Part shown: positions 1 through 5,692 of the stretch, piece after piece
Layout: the number at the start of each line of letters is the position of its first letter
Position numbering within the stretch: position 1 is the stretch's first letter
From: Caldifarciminota bacterium
GTDB lineage: Bacteria > Hydrothermota > Tepidihabitantia > Tepidihabitantales > CAIPLT01
DNA: 10,756 nucleotides
Reading direction: 5' to 3'
Assembly: GCA_025061975.1 (NCBI GenBank)
Contig: JANXBB010000117.1
Span: 1-10,756 of the forward strand
Notes under the pieces: generated by a model
Seen by the model: the letters and a program-made list of their open reading frames with translations, nothing else
Database searches by the model: none
Told to the model about the DNA's origin: nothing
Program-made: the position numbers and the translations under genes

Positions 1-261
1 ACGACTCTCGGTAATCGCTTTGAGATATAATTTCATCTCGTCAAAATTATAAGCTATTGTTGTTGGATCTTCTTGGGTTTTTTTATATAGGGTCCTAAAG
101 AATCGTTCATGCTTCTTTTCTTCTTTTGCTAAAAAAACAAAAAGATTCTTTAACGGTTTTGCCGAAGTACTCTTACTTAATTCTTGATAAAACTGTGCAC
201 CATTTCTTTCTAAACTTACCGCTAACTCAATCAACTCAACTGGCGAATAAAATATCGGCAT
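1..261 (-). CDS. Ferritin-like (rubrerythrin-type) diiron protein, N-terminal part, cut by window edge
   Basis: Reading the minus strand from the ATG at 261 gives 87 codons without a stop up to the window edge, so the C-terminal part is missing. The sequence begins MPIFYSPVELIELAVSLERN. It carries the first half of a ferritin-like four-helix diiron site: E18-x6-Y25 in helix 1, and E47-E48-x-x-H51 in the segment LAKEEKKHERFF of helix 2, the usual EExxH signature. The stretch YNFDEMKLYLKAITESR (71-87) resembles the linker of rubrerythrin-domain proteins. Family members are peroxide-scavenging or iron-handling cytoplasmic proteins; the exact role here is unknown, and whether a C-terminal rubredoxin domain or membrane part follows cannot be seen. 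The start is supported by a well-formed promoter whose -10 box ends 6 nt before the ATG, implying a leaderless mRNA; there is no Shine-Dalgarno sequence. Confidence 0.8.
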   Translation of the reverse strand, partial: MPIFYSPVELIELAVSLERNGAQFYQELSKSTSAKPLKNLFVFLAKEEKKHERFFRTLYKKTQEDPTTIAYNFDEMKLYLKAITESR

Positions 262-267
262 AGAAAA

Positions 268-295
268 ATTTTAACATATTATTATAATATGTCAA
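268..295 (-). promoter_or_regulatory. Promoter of the ferritin-like gene (leaderless type)
   Basis: On the minus strand a perfect -35 box TTGACA (290-295) is separated by 16 nt from a -10 box TAAAAT (268-273, 5 of 6 consensus). Only 6 nt lie between the -10 box and the ATG at 261, so transcription should start at or within a base or two of the start codon. Confidence 0.7.
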
Positions 296-306
296 GCCTT
301 TATAAA

Positions 307-318
307 ACTCAATCGAGT
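307..318 (-). terminator. Possible weak terminator after the aminopeptidase gene
   Basis: On the minus strand a small hairpin ACTC-GATT-GAGT is followed by a run of four T, about 18 nt after the aminopeptidase stop codon. The stem is only 4 to 5 bp, so this is at best a weak intrinsic terminator. It lies between the aminopeptidase and the promoter of the ferritin-like gene, which is where a terminator would be expected. Confidence 0.25.
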
Positions 319-336
319 CAAAATATGCTAAATTAT

Positions 337-1440
337 TTAAATAAGAAACTTTCCATTACGATAAATAACTTTGCCATCAGCCAAAACTTCTGAATCTTTT
401 CGTAAGTCGCAGATCATATCCCAATGAAGGCTCGATTTATTCTTGCCCCCGGTTTCAGGATAACATGAACCTAATGCAATATGAATTGTGCCGCCAATTT
501 TCTCATCAAAAAGGATATTTTTAATAAATTTTTTAATGCCGTAGTTGGTCCCAAAAGAAAACTCTCCGATACGCTTCGCCCCAGAATCAATATTAATCAT
601 TGACCGCAGATAATCTTCACCTTTCTCCGCTTTAGCTTCCACCACTATTCCTTTCTTAAATCGTAACTGAACGCCGCTTACCTCGCGGCCTTGATACACA
701 CAAGGATAAGAATAAGTAATCACACCGTCAGCCGAGTCTTCGATTGGTGCAGTAAACACTTCACCATCGGGAAAATTCTCGTGCCCTTCGCAGCTAATCC
801 ATTTACGCCCCTTAACTGATAAAGTTAAGTCGGTTCCTTCAGCCTTAATGGTAATTTTATCAACTTTCGATAAAATTTTACTGATTCGTTGCTGTTCCTT
901 AGCCAATTCTTGCCATTTTTTTATCGGATCTTTATCGTTTAAAAATCCTGCTTCGAAGATAAACTCACTAAATTCTTCAAGAGACATCTCGGCATCTTGG
1001 GCTTGAGCATTATCTGGATAAGCAGTTAGTGACCAACGCATTTCACCCTTAGCAGCTCGTTGTAAGCGACGTTCTAAAAGTTTTCCGGTAGCTTTGCGGC
1101 GGAGACTTAATTTTTGGGGATCGACGTTTGACAGTGACTTACGATTAAACTCAGCAATAATAAATAAATATTTATCAATTTTCTCAATTTCGTATCGTTC
1201 GATAGGCGAAAGATAATTTAGTTGTTCTTCGGTAGCATATTTAAAGAAAATTTCACTTAGCCCTTCTCCAATATAAGTAACATAAGGATGAGCACCATTT
1301 TGAAGTGCTAATCGATAAACTTCTTTGATTAAAGGATCCGCAAGATAACTTGATTTAATTTGCATCAAATCGTTCTTTTTAACGCCTAGAGAGTAATTAA
1401 CTAATACTTCAGCCCATTTAGTAATTCTGACATCAGTCAT
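337..1440 (-). CDS. M29-family metallo-aminopeptidase (AmpS / aminopeptidase T / PepS type)
   Basis: A 367-residue cytoplasmic exopeptidase that removes N-terminal amino acids from peptides using two metal ions. The metal ligands of aminopeptidase T can be placed by motif: E227 in DGEVFTAP, E293 in GEFSFG, H320 in TIHIALG, and H339 and D341 in SSLHWDM. Y327 sits seven residues after H320, matching the conserved active-site tyrosine. Length is at the short end of the usual 360-410 range and both ends look intact. The start is firm: the N-terminus MTDVRITKWAEVLVNYSLGV is typical, and AAGGAGG lies 5 nt before the ATG. It has its own promoter and diverges from metG; downstream on the same strand, about 75 nt away, is the ferritin-like gene with a separate promoter. 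Substrate preference cannot be read from the sequence. No oddities seen. Confidence 0.95.
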   Translation of the reverse strand: MTDVRITKWAEVLVNYSLGVKKNDLMQIKSSYLADPLIKEVYRLALQNGAHPYVTYIGEGLSEIFFKYATEEQLNYLSPIERYEIEKIDKYLFIIAEFNRKSLSNVDPQKLSLRRKATGKLLERRLQRAAKGEMRWSLTAYPDNAQAQDAEMSLEEFSEFIFEAGFLNDKDPIKKWQELAKEQQRISKILSKVDKITIKAEGTDLTLSVKGRKWISCEGHENFPDGEVFTAPIEDSADGVITYSYPCVYQGREVSGVQLRFKKGIVVEAKAEKGEDYLRSMINIDSGAKRIGEFSFGTNYGIKKFIKNILFDEKIGGTIHIALGSCYPETGGKNKSSLHWDMICDLRKDSEVLADGKVIYRNGKFLI

Positions 1441-1444
1441 TTTG

Positions 1445-1504
1445 TCCTCCTTTATGTTCTTTGTTTATAAAATTTTATTATATTGTTTTTCTTACCAAAA
1501 TCAA
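1445..1504 (-). promoter_or_regulatory. Promoter and Shine-Dalgarno site of the aminopeptidase gene
   Basis: On the minus strand, -35 TTGATT (1499-1504), a 16-nt spacer, and a perfect -10 TATAAT (1477-1482). The leader of about 30 nt ends in a strong Shine-Dalgarno site (AAGGAGG, 1446-1452) 5 nt before the ATG. This is the only gene in the window with both a normal leader and a strong ribosome-binding site at its own start, in contrast to the leaderless genes nearby. Confidence 0.75.
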
Positions 1505-1675
1505 CAAGAATTTATGTTAACAACAATACCGCTCTATAAATGAAAAATTGATTAAACAATTGATAGTTTTATTGTATCGGAAAAATTACACGCGATTCTG
1601 ATTACAGTTTTAAGTATATTGGTCCTTTATTAAATGGTTTTCAATTTAATGCTAAATCTAGTAGTTGCTAACCGC

Positions 1676-1691
1676 TTAAACGATCGTTTAA
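1676..1691. repeat. Perfect 16-bp palindrome, possible operator
   Basis: TTAAACGATCGTTTAA reads identically on both strands. It lies in the long intergenic region, about 190 nt upstream of the aminopeptidase -10 box and about 350 nt upstream of the metG promoter, too far for simple repression of either. It could be a binding site for a dimeric regulator serving a lost gene, or chance. Confidence 0.45.
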
Positions 1692-1763
1692 TTAGCGTAA
1701 AATAAACCGAACAATATCTTCTGTTAGTTTCTCGCCGATAAGTTCTAATGCTTCATTTAAAAT
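1692..1763 (-). pseudogene. Possible short coding remnant
   Basis: One minus-strand frame between stops encodes 23 residues with a natural amphipathic look, including NEALELIGEKLTEDIVRFIL. The frame has a stop directly before it and no ATG, GTG or TTG start. The pattern E-x-L-x-E-D-I-V-R-F-I-L faintly resembles the segment just before the GSxxR motif of minimal nucleotidyltransferases, but no such motif follows in any frame. A decayed gene fragment is the best guess; chance is not excluded. Confidence 0.2.
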
Positions 1764-1834
1764 TTAACCGCTAAGATGGATTTTTGAGATCACTTAATTT
1801 GCCTTAAAGAAAAACTGCAAAATGTCGCGTTTAA

Positions 1835-1847
1835 GGTCCCGAGGACC
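1835..1847. other. Small GC-rich hairpin
   Basis: GGTCC-CGA-GGACC can fold into a 5-bp stem with a 3-nt loop. It sits in a short GC-rich patch inside very AT-rich DNA and is followed by no T-run, so it is not a standard terminator. It precedes a 19-codon frame and could be part of a structured leader. Confidence 0.3.
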
Positions 1848-1875
1848 GTACCAGGGATACTATTATATAGAGTCT

Positions 1876-1935
1876 ATGCTGTTAATTTTTAAAAAACTTT
1901 TAGCAATTTTTTACTCTCGTAAAAAAATAACATAA
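1876..1935 (+). CDS. Possible micro-ORF, 19 residues, hydrophobic and basic
   Basis: ATG at 1876 opens a frame encoding MLLIFKKLLAIFYSRKKIT and then a stop. A -10-like TATTAT (1861-1866) ends 9 nt before the ATG, similar to the near-leaderless layout elsewhere in the window, but there is no recognisable -35 box and no Shine-Dalgarno site. The peptide alternates hydrophobic and lysine residues and could associate with membrane. Function unknown; it may be a chance frame. Confidence 0.15.
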   Translation: MLLIFKKLLAIFYSRKKIT

Positions 1936-1975
1936 GCTTTTGCATACATATTATATAGATGCCGAAAAGGAGGAT
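1927..1975 (+). promoter_or_regulatory. Orphan promoter-like element with strong Shine-Dalgarno but no gene
   Basis: A weak -35 (ATAACA, 1927-1932), a 16-nt spacer and a -10-like TATTAT (1949-1954) are followed by AAGGAGG (1967-1973), as good a ribosome-binding site as any in the window. No ATG, GTG or TTG lies at a workable distance after it; the next bases run quickly into TAG and TAA. It lies about 110 nt upstream of the metG ATG, too far to serve that start. It is probably the expression signal of a lost gene. Confidence 0.3.
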
Positions 1976-2037
1976 TTAGTAAAAAATAAATAATTTTTCT
2001 AAAATAATTTTAAAAGAGCACAAAACTTATATTTTTC

Positions 2038-2065
2038 TTGACATTAACTAATTTGTAAGCATAAT
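2038..2065 (+). promoter_or_regulatory. Promoter of metG
   Basis: A perfect -35 TTGACA (2038-2043), a 16-nt spacer, and -10 CATAAT (2060-2065, 5 of 6 consensus). The expected transcript begins around 2072, leaving a leader of roughly 11 nt with no Shine-Dalgarno sequence before the metG ATG at 2083. Confidence 0.7.
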
Positions 2066-2082
2066 TAAATATAAAACAACAT

Positions 2083-4083
2083 ATGAAAATACTTGTAACT
2101 GCAGCACTGCCGTATGCGAATGGTGAAATTCATTTGGGCCATTTAGCCGGTGCATATCTCCCCGCTGATATTTATGTGCGATATCTCCGATTAAAACAAC
2201 AAGATGTAATATTTATCTGCGGTTCTGATGAACACGGTGTTCCAATTACTATTGCCGCTGAACAACAAAAGGTGAGCCCCCAAACGATAGTTGACCGCTA
2301 TCATAAAAGTATTAAGGAATCATTCAAAAAGTTTGGTTGTAGTTTTGATAATTACTCTCGCACCTCACTCCCTTTGCATCATAAAACCGCACAGGAGTTT
2401 TTCTTAAAAATCTACACCCGAGGTTATGTCTATCCTAAAACGATATCGCAATTTTATTGCCCAGAGTGTAAAATGTTTTTAGCTGATCGTTATGTAATTG
2501 GCCGTTGTCCTTATTGTGAAAACGATAAAGCGCGCGGTGATCAATGTGAACTTTGCGGCCGCTGGCTTGAACCGTTTAATTTAATTGAACCTAAATGTCG
2601 CACTTGTGGAAGTACCCCTCACGAGCGACAAACAACTCACTATTTTTTTAAGCTTAGTGAGTTTGAAAATGCACTTAAAACCTGGATTAAAGAAAAGTCC
2701 CATTGGAAAGATAACGTTAAAAAGTTTTGCGAAGGATGGTTTGCCCAAGGGTTAGAAGACCGAGCGATCACGCGGGATTTAACTTGGGGAGTAAAGGTTC
2801 CATTACCTGAAGCTCAGGACAAAGTTTTATATGTCTGGTTTGATGCCCCGATTGGTTATATCTCATCGACTAAAGAATGGGCGGAAAAAAAAGGTAAACC
2901 TGATTTATGGAAAGATTACTGGTTGGATCCTAAAACTAAACTTGTGCATTTTATTGGTAAAGACAATATCGTATTTCATGCAATTGTTTGGCCGGCAATG
3001 CTTATGGCGCATGGCGATTATGTGCTCCCTTCAGAAATTCCGGCGAACGAATTTTTAAATTTGGAAGGCAGAAAACTTTCCACATCGGAAAATTGGGCAG
3101 TTTGGCTTCCGGAATATCTCAATGACTTTGAACCCGATCCTTTAAGATACGCCCTGGGCATTAATCTTCCGGAAAATCGTGATGTTGATTTTACCTGGCG
3201 CGATTTTCTTGCACGCAATAATAATGAATTAGCTGACATTCTGGGAAATTTTATTAACCGGGTGTTAGTTTTTACTCATAAAAATTTTAACGGCATAATT
3301 CCAAAGCCGGCGATCCTCGTAAATGAAGATCTTGAAGTTATCAAAAAAATTGAAGAAATCGCCCAAGAAAGTGGAGAATTAATTGAAAAATTCCAATTAA
3401 AAGATGCTCTAAAAACTTTAATGACTCTCCCGGCATTAGGTAATCGTTATTTTGATTATCAAGCACCCTGGACGACACTCAAAACTAACCGAACACGCTG
3501 TCAGACAACAATTAATGTCTGCTTGAAACTTGTTGCATCTTTAGGAATACTTCTAGAACCGTTTTTGCCATTTACTGCACAGCGTATTGCAAACATGGTT
3601 AAATTGAGATCAAAAACCTGGGACAGTGCGCCAAATCCGGAATTTGGACCTGATTTAGGCGAAGTAACTGTTCTCTTCAGAAAAATTGACGAAAAAATAA
3701 TTGAAGTACAACTTAAAAAATTAGGTAGTAAAAAGCAAACCCAACCTAAGGAGAATAAAATGGAAGTAACATTAGATGAATTCAAAAGAATTGAGCTAAA
3801 AGTAGCCAAAGTAATATCTGCACAGCGAGTTTTAGGAACTGATAAACTGGTTCAGTTAGAAATTGATTTAGGAACGGAAACCCGTCAAATCGTTGCAGGA
3901 ATTGGTCATGTCTATCCACCGGAGTCCTTGATTGGCAAAAATATTGTTGTAGTTAGTAATTTACAAAAAGCTAAAATAAGAGGCATTGAATCCTATGGCA
4001 TGCTCCTTGCTGCAGTATCGGATTCTGATATTGCTCTTATTACGACCGACAAAGAAATAAAACCCGGAAGTTTGGTCTCGTAA
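2083..4083 (+). CDS. metG: Methionyl-tRNA synthetase with C-terminal tRNA-binding domain
   Basis: Class I synthetase that charges tRNA-Met with methionine in the cytoplasm. Order of parts in 666 residues: Rossmann catalytic domain starting MKILVTAALPYANGEIHLGH, with HLGH at 17-20 as the HIGH motif; a connective insert with two zinc knuckles, cysteines 126/129/142/145 and 155/158/172/175; the KMSKS loop as KLSTS at 331-335; an alpha-helical anticodon-binding domain to about 545; a polar linker (QPKENK); and an EMAPII/Trbp111-like OB-fold tRNA-binding domain, about 560-666, including VAGIGHVYPP and NLQKAKIRGIESYGMLLAA. The start is fixed by the conserved N-terminus and the promoter just upstream. 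There is no Shine-Dalgarno site at this start, while a strong one lies inside the gene ahead of M560 (separate entry). It is first in a plus-strand cluster with tatD and ksgA. Confidence 0.97.
   Translation: MKILVTAALPYANGEIHLGHLAGAYLPADIYVRYLRLKQQDVIFICGSDEHGVPITIAAEQQKVSPQTIVDRYHKSIKESFKKFGCSFDNYSRTSLPLHHKTAQEFFLKIYTRGYVYPKTISQFYCPECKMFLADRYVIGRCPYCENDKARGDQCELCGRWLEPFNLIEPKCRTCGSTPHERQTTHYFFKLSEFENALKTWIKEKSHWKDNVKKFCEGWFAQGLEDRAITRDLTWGVKVPLPEAQDKVLYVWFDAPIGYISSTKEWAEKKGKPDLWKDYWLDPKTKLVHFIGKDNIVFHAIVWPAMLMAHGDYVLPSEIPANEFLNLEGRKLSTSENWAVWLPEYLNDFEPDPLRYALGINLPENRDVDFTWRDFLARNNNELADILGNFINRVLVFTHKNFNGIIPKPAILVNEDLEVIKKIEEIAQESGELIEKFQLKDALKTLMTLPALGNRYFDYQAPWTTLKTNRTRCQTTINVCLKLVASLGILLEPFLPFTAQRIANMVKLRSKTWDSAPNPEFGPDLGEVTVLFRKIDEKIIEVQLKKLGSKKQTQPKENKMEVTLDEFKRIELKVAKVISAQRVLGTDKLVQLEIDLGTETRQIVAGIGHVYPPESLIGKNIVVVSNLQKAKIRGIESYGMLLAAVSDSDIALITTDKEIKPGSLVS
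3748..4083 (+). other. Internal ribosome-binding site and in-frame start within metG, giving a possible Trbp111-like protein
   Basis: AAGGAG (3748-3753) lies 6 nt before an ATG at 3760 that is in frame with metG (residue 560). Translation from it would give a free-standing 107-residue tRNA-binding protein beginning MEVTLDEFKRIELKVAKV. The site falls exactly at the boundary between the linker and the OB-fold domain. Free-standing Trbp111 of similar size is known in Aquifex aeolicus. Either a separate product is still made, which could dimerise with the full enzyme through this domain, or the site is a scar of a fusion between metG and a separate downstream gene. Confidence 0.5.
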
Positions 4084-4104
4084 TATTTTTAAACACCATT
4101 TATT

Positions 4105-4134
4105 AATATTCACGATTCAGAATATTTTAACGTA
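4105..4134 (+). promoter_or_regulatory. Inverted repeat and possible weak promoter before tatD
   Basis: AATATTC (4105-4111) and GAATATT (4120-4126) form a perfect 7-bp inverted repeat with an 8-nt loop. The right arm overlaps a -10-like TATTTT (4123-4128) that ends 6 nt before the tatD ATG, as in the leaderless genes. The -35 match is poor (TTATTA at 17 nt), so tatD may depend on read-through from metG. The hairpin could be an operator or weak attenuator; it is too AT-rich and lacks a clear T-run for a good terminator. Confidence 0.3.
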
Positions 4135-4896
4135 ATGGAATTGTTTGACTCTCATTGTCATTTAACCGATCCCGCCTACAAAAATCGCCACGAAGAAATT
4201 ATCACTCGTGCTCAAGCAAATAATGTTAAGTATTTTTTAACAGTTGGACTTAATGTTACAGATTCTAAATTAGCAGTAAAAACTGCTGAGAATTTTTCCG
4301 GTGTATTTTGCAGTATTGGTATTCATCCTCATGATACCGATAATGCTACAGAAAATGATATTAAGGAACTCGAAAAGCTTGCTTGTCATAAAAAAGTAAA
4401 AGCAATCGGTGAGACCGGCTTAGATTTTTATCGGAATTATTCAACGCATCAAAATCAAGAAAAGTTTTTTAATTTACAGATTGAATTAGCAAAGCAACTG
4501 GATTTACCTCTTGTAATCCATATTCGCAATGCTTACCTTGAAGCAAAATCTATTCTTTTAAAACATCAATATTTTCGAGGAGTAATTCATTGCTATTCCG
4601 GTGACGAATCATTTGCTCATTGGGCGATTAGCCAAGGATTTTTTATTTCTTTTACCGGGGTCATTACATATCATAATTTTCGCTCCCAAAACTTAATAAA
4701 AAAAATACCTAAAAATCATTTACTTATTGAAACCGATGCGCCATATTTGTCACCGGAACCAATGCGCGGTAAAGTTAATGAACCGGCGTTTATAAAATAT
4801 ACTGCTTATGCTTTAGCAAAAATAAAAGAAACTTCCTATGAAGATATTTGCTATTTTACTACTCAAAATGCTTTAATGCTATTTAACATTTCCTAA
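4135..4896 (+). CDS. tatD: TatD-family metal-dependent hydrolase / DNase
   Basis: A 253-residue TIM-barrel metallohydrolase. Characterised family members are Mg-dependent 3'-5' exonucleases linked to DNA repair and fragment turnover; some act on D-aminoacyl or other substrates. Metal ligands by motif: H7 and H9 in FDSHCHL, E93 in AIGETGLDFY, H129 in PLVIHIRNA, H152 in VIHCYSG, and D201 in IETDAPYLSP. GIHPHD (62-67) is the usual barrel-strand motif. Length is normal for TatD/YcfH proteins. There is no Shine-Dalgarno site; the ATG follows a possible -10 box by 6 nt. It lies 51 nt after metG and 1 nt before ksgA. The metG-tatD-ksgA order is a neighbourhood seen in many bacteria, for example Bacillus, where it is interrupted by rnmV and another gene. 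Confidence 0.93.
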   Translation: MELFDSHCHLTDPAYKNRHEEIITRAQANNVKYFLTVGLNVTDSKLAVKTAENFSGVFCSIGIHPHDTDNATENDIKELEKLACHKKVKAIGETGLDFYRNYSTHQNQEKFFNLQIELAKQLDLPLVIHIRNAYLEAKSILLKHQYFRGVIHCYSGDESFAHWAISQGFFISFTGVITYHNFRSQNLIKKIPKNHLLIETDAPYLSPEPMRGKVNEPAFIKYTAYALAKIKETSYEDICYFTTQNALMLFNIS

Positions 4897-4897
4897 T

Positions 4898-5692
4898 GTG
4901 CAATTGCCTTTAAAACCAAAAAAGAAATTAAGCCAGTTTTTTTTAACCTCAGAAAAGATCGCCCAAATTTTGGTGAAGGCACTTCAAATAAATTCTGAAG
5001 AAGAAGTTTTAGAAATCGGAGCAGGTACCGGCGTATTAACAAAATATTTATGCCAATATGCAAAACGCGTCTATGCAGTCGAAATTGATATTGATCTTGT
5101 TTGGTTCTTAGAAGACTTGACCCGACAGTTTAATAATTTAGTAGTTGTTAATGCTGACATTTTACAATTTAACTGGCAAAACTATCAAAATTTAAAGATA
5201 ATCGGCAACCTCCCTTATCATTTGTCGTCAAAAATTCTTGCAACATTAATTGACAATATTAACTCCTGGCAGATGGCTGTTTTAACCCTCGATGAAAATG
5301 TCGCTTTAAAATTACTTAAAAAACCTGAAGAACCCCAAGGTTCAATTCTCACAGTATTGTTTAATCTCTACACTGAATGCAAAAAAATCCTAAGAATTTC
5401 CCCAAACAAATTTTATCCTTCTCCTAATGTTACCTCAATCGCATTACTCATCAAGAAACGATCACGACCATTATTTAATGACCTTAATTATCAGAAATTT
5501 GAACAAATTATTAGAACCGTTTTCCGACAGCCTCGAAAAACTATTGCTAATAATTTAACTATGTTTTTAAAACTTCCCAAGCATTTACTAACCTCATTTA
5601 CTGTTATTAATTTATCACGTCGTGCTGAAGATTTAACGCTTGATGAATTTTACAAGTTAGCAAAATATATTTTACAAATTATCAAACTGTGA
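4898..5692 (+). CDS. ksgA: 16S rRNA dimethyladenosine transferase
   Basis: SAM-dependent enzyme that dimethylates two adjacent adenosines (A1518 and A1519 in E. coli numbering) in the 3' hairpin of 16S rRNA late in small-subunit assembly. In 264 residues: motif I EIGAGTG (39-45), acidic motif II residue E62 in AVEIDID, catalytic motif IV NLPY (104-107), FYPSPNVTS (172-180), FRQPRKTI (209-216) and RRAEDLTLDEF (241-251). The start is the GTG at 4898, 1 nt after the tatD stop; KKKLSQFFLTSEKIA matches the family N-terminus. Two family motifs are altered: GQNFL reads SQFFL, and the segment usually reading QKEVA reads LDENVA (131-136). The catalytic core is intact, so it is probably active. No Shine-Dalgarno site is seen; translation is probably coupled to tatD. 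Confidence 0.95.
   Translation: MQLPLKPKKKLSQFFLTSEKIAQILVKALQINSEEEVLEIGAGTGVLTKYLCQYAKRVYAVEIDIDLVWFLEDLTRQFNNLVVVNADILQFNWQNYQNLKIIGNLPYHLSSKILATLIDNINSWQMAVLTLDENVALKLLKKPEEPQGSILTVLFNLYTECKKILRISPNKFYPSPNVTSIALLIKKRSRPLFNDLNYQKFEQIIRTVFRQPRKTIANNLTMFLKLPKHLLTSFTVINLSRRAEDLTLDEFYKLAKYILQIIKL

Larger units (their letters stand above)
1505..2037. other. Gene-poor intergenic region between divergent aminopeptidase and metG
   Basis: No convincing gene is present in either direction. What can be seen: a perfect palindrome (1676-1691); a repeated octamer TAACCGCT (1669-1676 and 1765-1772); a short protein-like minus-strand frame (1692-1763); a GC-rich hairpin (1835-1847); two copies of TATTATATAGA (1861-1871 and 1949-1959); a 19-codon frame (1876-1935); and a strong Shine-Dalgarno sequence with no start codon behind it (1967-1973). 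The mix of gene-like scraps broken by stops is consistent with the remains of a decayed gene plus regulatory DNA. I found no tRNA, T-box or other recognisable RNA. Confidence 0.6.

Noticed and set aside
1835..1860. T-box or other riboswitch core before metG or the aminopeptidase
   Set aside because: The GC-rich patch has a loose likeness to a T-box antiterminator on the minus strand, but the conserved motif does not match and there is no terminator or anticodon-like specifier loop.
2831..3058. Plus-strand 75-codon frame inside metG
   Set aside because: It overlaps the MetG catalytic domain in another frame with no independent support.
3018..3239. Minus-strand 73-codon frame inside metG
   Set aside because: It is antisense to conserved MetG sequence around the KLSTS motif, has no expression signals and no recognisable protein; a shadow frame.
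3501..3809. Minus-strand 102-codon frame inside metG
   Set aside because: It is antisense to the anticodon-binding domain and linker of MetG; composition and lack of signals mark it as a shadow.
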